Program-made: the position numbers and the translations under genes | Shown here: positions 34,843-36,691 of the stretch, in pieces | Layout: each line of letters starts with the position of its first letter | Position numbering within the stretch: position 1 is the first letter of the stretch | NCBI RefSeq assembly: GCF_000188695.1 | Contig: NW_004754900.1 | Location: 2,463 to 39,153 of the forward strand | Direction of reading: 5' to 3' | Length of the DNA stretch: 36,691 nt | Source: Salpingoeca rosetta | Lineage: Eukaryota; Opisthokonta; Choanoflagellata; Craspedida; Salpingoecidae | Notes under the pieces: generated by a model | The model's input: the letters and a program-made list of their open reading frames with translations, nothing else | Database searches by the model: none | Told to the model about the DNA's origin: nothing

Positions 34843-34856
34843 ATGTCGAGGGCGAT
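34469..34856 (+). other. ROCO 3' flank
   Basis: Pyrimidine-rich sequence followed by a (CA)n run. No gene and no AATAAA signal were seen. Confidence 0.5.
34775..34841. repeat. (CA)n microsatellite
   Basis: Perfect CA run of about 67 bp between the ROCO stop and the minus-strand ORF. On the minus strand it is (TG)n shortly after that ORF's stop. Confidence 0.93.
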
Positions 34857-35420
34857 TCAGGAGTCTTCCTTGAACGTACTTGGGCAGGGAACCCAGTGAT
34901 CGATGTGCTCATCGCCGGTGATGCGCCCGTCGCGCTCGACAGGGGCAAAAAGCGTGATGAAGCTGTTCTGCCACACACTGGTGCCGGCGGCGAAGCAATG
35001 CACCATGCGCGACTGAATGCGCGCGAACACACCCGGAGGGACCACCATGCCAGACCCTCAGGGAATGCCGAGGCCAGGGTCGGCGTACACGTCCATGGTG
35101 GTGTCTGCAGGATTCCAACGGCGATCAGGGTCCCACTGCAAGCTCGCTGGGTTATCTTGCACGGTTCTTGTCATGTAATTTCGCACCACTGCCTCCTCCT
35201 TGTTGCTCCCACCCCTGCTGCTTTGGATGCAGTGACTGCCAGGACTGCCACACGTGTCACGTGCTTGCTCGCTCCCCTTCCTTGCCTTGGTGCAGACAGT
35301 GGTGCCTGTATCAAGCCAACCAGCTAAGACCAACCGCTGGTTGCCATCTGCATCAGCAAAAAACCGGACAGTGGCACAGAAGCAGCGAGAACAACAAAGC
35401 AACAACAACAGCCAAGACAT
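34857..35420 (-). pseudogene. Unidentified minus-strand ORF with in-frame TGA
   Basis: I do not recognise the family. On the minus strand an open frame reads VRNYMTRTVQDNPASLQWDP and then DTTMDVYADPGLGIP. It meets a TGA at 35058-35060 and continues in the same frame as GSGMVVPPGVFARIQSRMVH, SVWQNSFITLFAPVERDG and DEHIDHWVPCPSTFKEDS to a final TGA at 34857-34859. Both halves have non-repetitive, protein-like composition, unlike the spacer ORFs. Upstream, VRFFADADGNQRLVLAG (about 35320-35370) may be an earlier exon. The inner TGA could be a nonsense change (for example from CGA), a sequence error, or recoding. A 194-codon plus-strand ORF overlaps but contains a CA-run peptide. Confidence 0.35.
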
Positions 35421-35522
35421 CCCTCATGTTTGCATGTAACGCTCTTTGCAGAACAACGTGCTTAACCACGCCGTGCTCACGTGCAACCGACCCAAACACC
35501 ACCACCATCACTTGAACTGTGA

Positions 35523-35657
<135 letters not shown>

Positions 35658-35665
35658 CACGCCAG

Positions 35666-35891
35666 CGTGTATTTGTGCTGGCCCGACCCTGAGCCGAACT
35701 GGGTGTTTCTTGGTGCCATCACAAACGAGGCACCGTCATCCCTATTCCGCATTGCCAAGATCAAACCCACCGCTGCCGATGGTAGCAGCCATCCATTTGG
35801 CGCTGTTGTCTTTGACCCTTCACAGCACCCAGTGCGTTGTGGCTGTGTGTATGTATGTGTGGGTGTGTGCTTTGTTCGTGCGTGTGTGTGC

Positions 35892-35930
<39 letters not shown>

Positions 35931-36562
35931 GTGCTTGCTTTGTTCGTGCGTGCTTGCTTTGTTCGTGCGTGTGTGTATGTTTGTGTTGTTGCGTGTGTGT
36001 GTGCTTTGTGTGTGTGTGTGCGTGTGCGTGTGTTTGTGTATGGTTCTATGTGCTCTTGTGTGCGTGTATATTTGTGCTCTCGCTGCTCGCAGAAACATGT
36101 CTCAAGAGTGCTATTTCAGGCTCTCATTCCTTGTGCTCCACGCTCGCACACGTTGACACACACGTTGGCACACGCACACATGGTATGTTCATGCCGCTGC
36201 AGGTAGAGGTGGCACAGATTGGCATCTCCATTGAGCCTCTCGCAGATATCCAGCAGGTAACACAAGTATTTGTGTGTGCGCATATATGTCTGTTTGTATA
36301 CGAGCGGGTGCATCACTCAGTGCTTGACGATACACCTGTCATGCCTCTCCTTCGGCCCTTTCGTTTTGCGTGTCACGTACCCAGAATATTGCGTTCCTCT
36401 CCTCACGCCAACACTTCGGCCACAACAATGGCTCTCATCTCCATTCAGGCAATGGCAGCGTCGGACACGGACGTGGTGTTGCAGTCGGACATTGTGCAGT
36501 TTGTCAACTTTGCTGTCGAATCCCTCTTCAACTTTGTCGCTTCCTTTGGCGTTGATGCACAG
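35666..36562 (+). CDS. HIKESHI: Hikeshi (OPI10 family) nuclear import carrier for Hsp70, partial
   Basis: Three exons are seen: 35666-35831, 36203-36256 and 36449-36562. Phases agree throughout (2, 0, 0 at entry). They encode SVYLCWPDPEPNWVFLGAIT, APSSLFRIAKIK, SSHPFGAVVFDPSQHP, then VEVAQIGISIEPLADIQQ, then DIVQFVNFAVESLFNFVASF. These follow the Hikeshi order (VYFSYPD, LLGFVTNGKPSAIFKI, QHPFGA, VAQIGISVELL, MLDNFYNFASSF). Hikeshi carries Hsp70 into the nucleus during heat stress. The N-terminal roughly 60 residues were not found upstream and the C-terminal exon lies beyond the window. The last exon starts at 36449 (TTCAG acceptor), not at the earlier AG at 36384, which gives a wrong frame. 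A long GT run begins 10 nt after the last donor. Confidence 0.88.
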
Positions 36563-36569
36563 GTTGGGT

Positions 36570-36570
<1 letters not shown>

Positions 36571-36650
<80 letters not shown>
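36571..36650. repeat. (GT)n microsatellite after the last Hikeshi donor
   Basis: About 80-bp GT run starting 8-10 nt after the donor GTTGGG at 36563, followed by TCG-rich variants to the window end. Confidence 0.93.
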
Positions 36651-36651
<1 letters not shown>

Positions 36652-36691
36652 GTGTCGTGTGTGTGTCGTCGTTCGTTCGTTCGTTGTGTGT

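Noticed and set aside
35058..35060. Selenocysteine recoding at the inner TGA
   Set aside because: No SECIS-like hairpin was recognised and the protein family is unknown. A nonsense change or error is simpler.
34743..35327. 194-codon plus-strand ORF
   Set aside because: Starts with a translated (CA)n run and is antisense to the more protein-like minus ORF.
35440..35500. N-terminal Hikeshi exon just upstream of the long GT run
   Set aside because: NNVLNHAVLTCN has only a faint resemblance to the family's N-terminal strand and no downstream PFPEG-like segment.
36385..36448. Upstream extension of the last Hikeshi exon from the AG at 36384
   Set aside because: From that acceptor the phase-0 frame gives a His/Gly-rich sequence and then a stop. 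The acceptor at 36448 gives the Hikeshi-like frame in phase.

Overview
This is eukaryotic nuclear DNA. It carries a nuclear ribosomal RNA unit (28S, 5.8S and 18S, all on the minus strand), followed by intron-rich protein genes of opisthokont type. The marker families are a Roc-COR (ROCO) protein with TIR and SAM domains, importin-5, an exostosin-type GT47 glycosyltransferase and Hikeshi. Non-coding DNA is saturated with (CA)n/(GT)n repeats and exons are G+C-rich. My best guess is a unicellular holozoan such as a choanoflagellate. This is inferred from gene content and style, not from an rRNA search. One run of 100 Ns (17648-17747) shows the window is part of a scaffold.

Layout. 1-543: 5' end of 28S. 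544-1428: ITS2. 1429-1614: 5.8S, with an expanded 3' helix. 1615-2281: ITS1. 2282-4382: 18S, enlarged to about 2.1 kb. 4383 to roughly 12800: external transcribed and intergenic spacer, with a tandem array at about 7215-7990, palindromes, a hairpin and low-complexity tracts. 12850-16700: scattered weak minus-strand exon candidates, unidentified. 16937-21592 (minus): a type II membrane GT47 exostosin-like gene of about 17 exons, with at least six one-base frame breaks and an assembly gap. 22623-23140 (plus): two phase-compatible exons of an unknown gene. 24103-25608 (plus): 3' part of an importin-5 gene lacking the N-terminal half and about 340 internal residues. 26875-34468 (plus): an intact 17-exon gene for a 1538-residue LRR-ankyrin-Roc-COR-TIR-SAM protein. 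34857-35420 (minus): an unidentified ORF with an in-frame TGA. 35666 to 36562 and beyond (plus): middle exons of a Hikeshi homologue.

The protein genes do not form a pathway. Importin-5 and Hikeshi both act in nuclear import and the GT47 protein would act in the Golgi. The ROCO-TIR-SAM protein has the layout of a regulated sensor: ligand-binding repeats, a GTPase switch, then a putative NAD-cleaving TIR effector and a SAM oligomerisation domain. It is the most interesting locus here. A second notable pattern is that introns carry long (GT)n runs on the sense strand starting at or just after the 5' splice site, in genes of both orientations.
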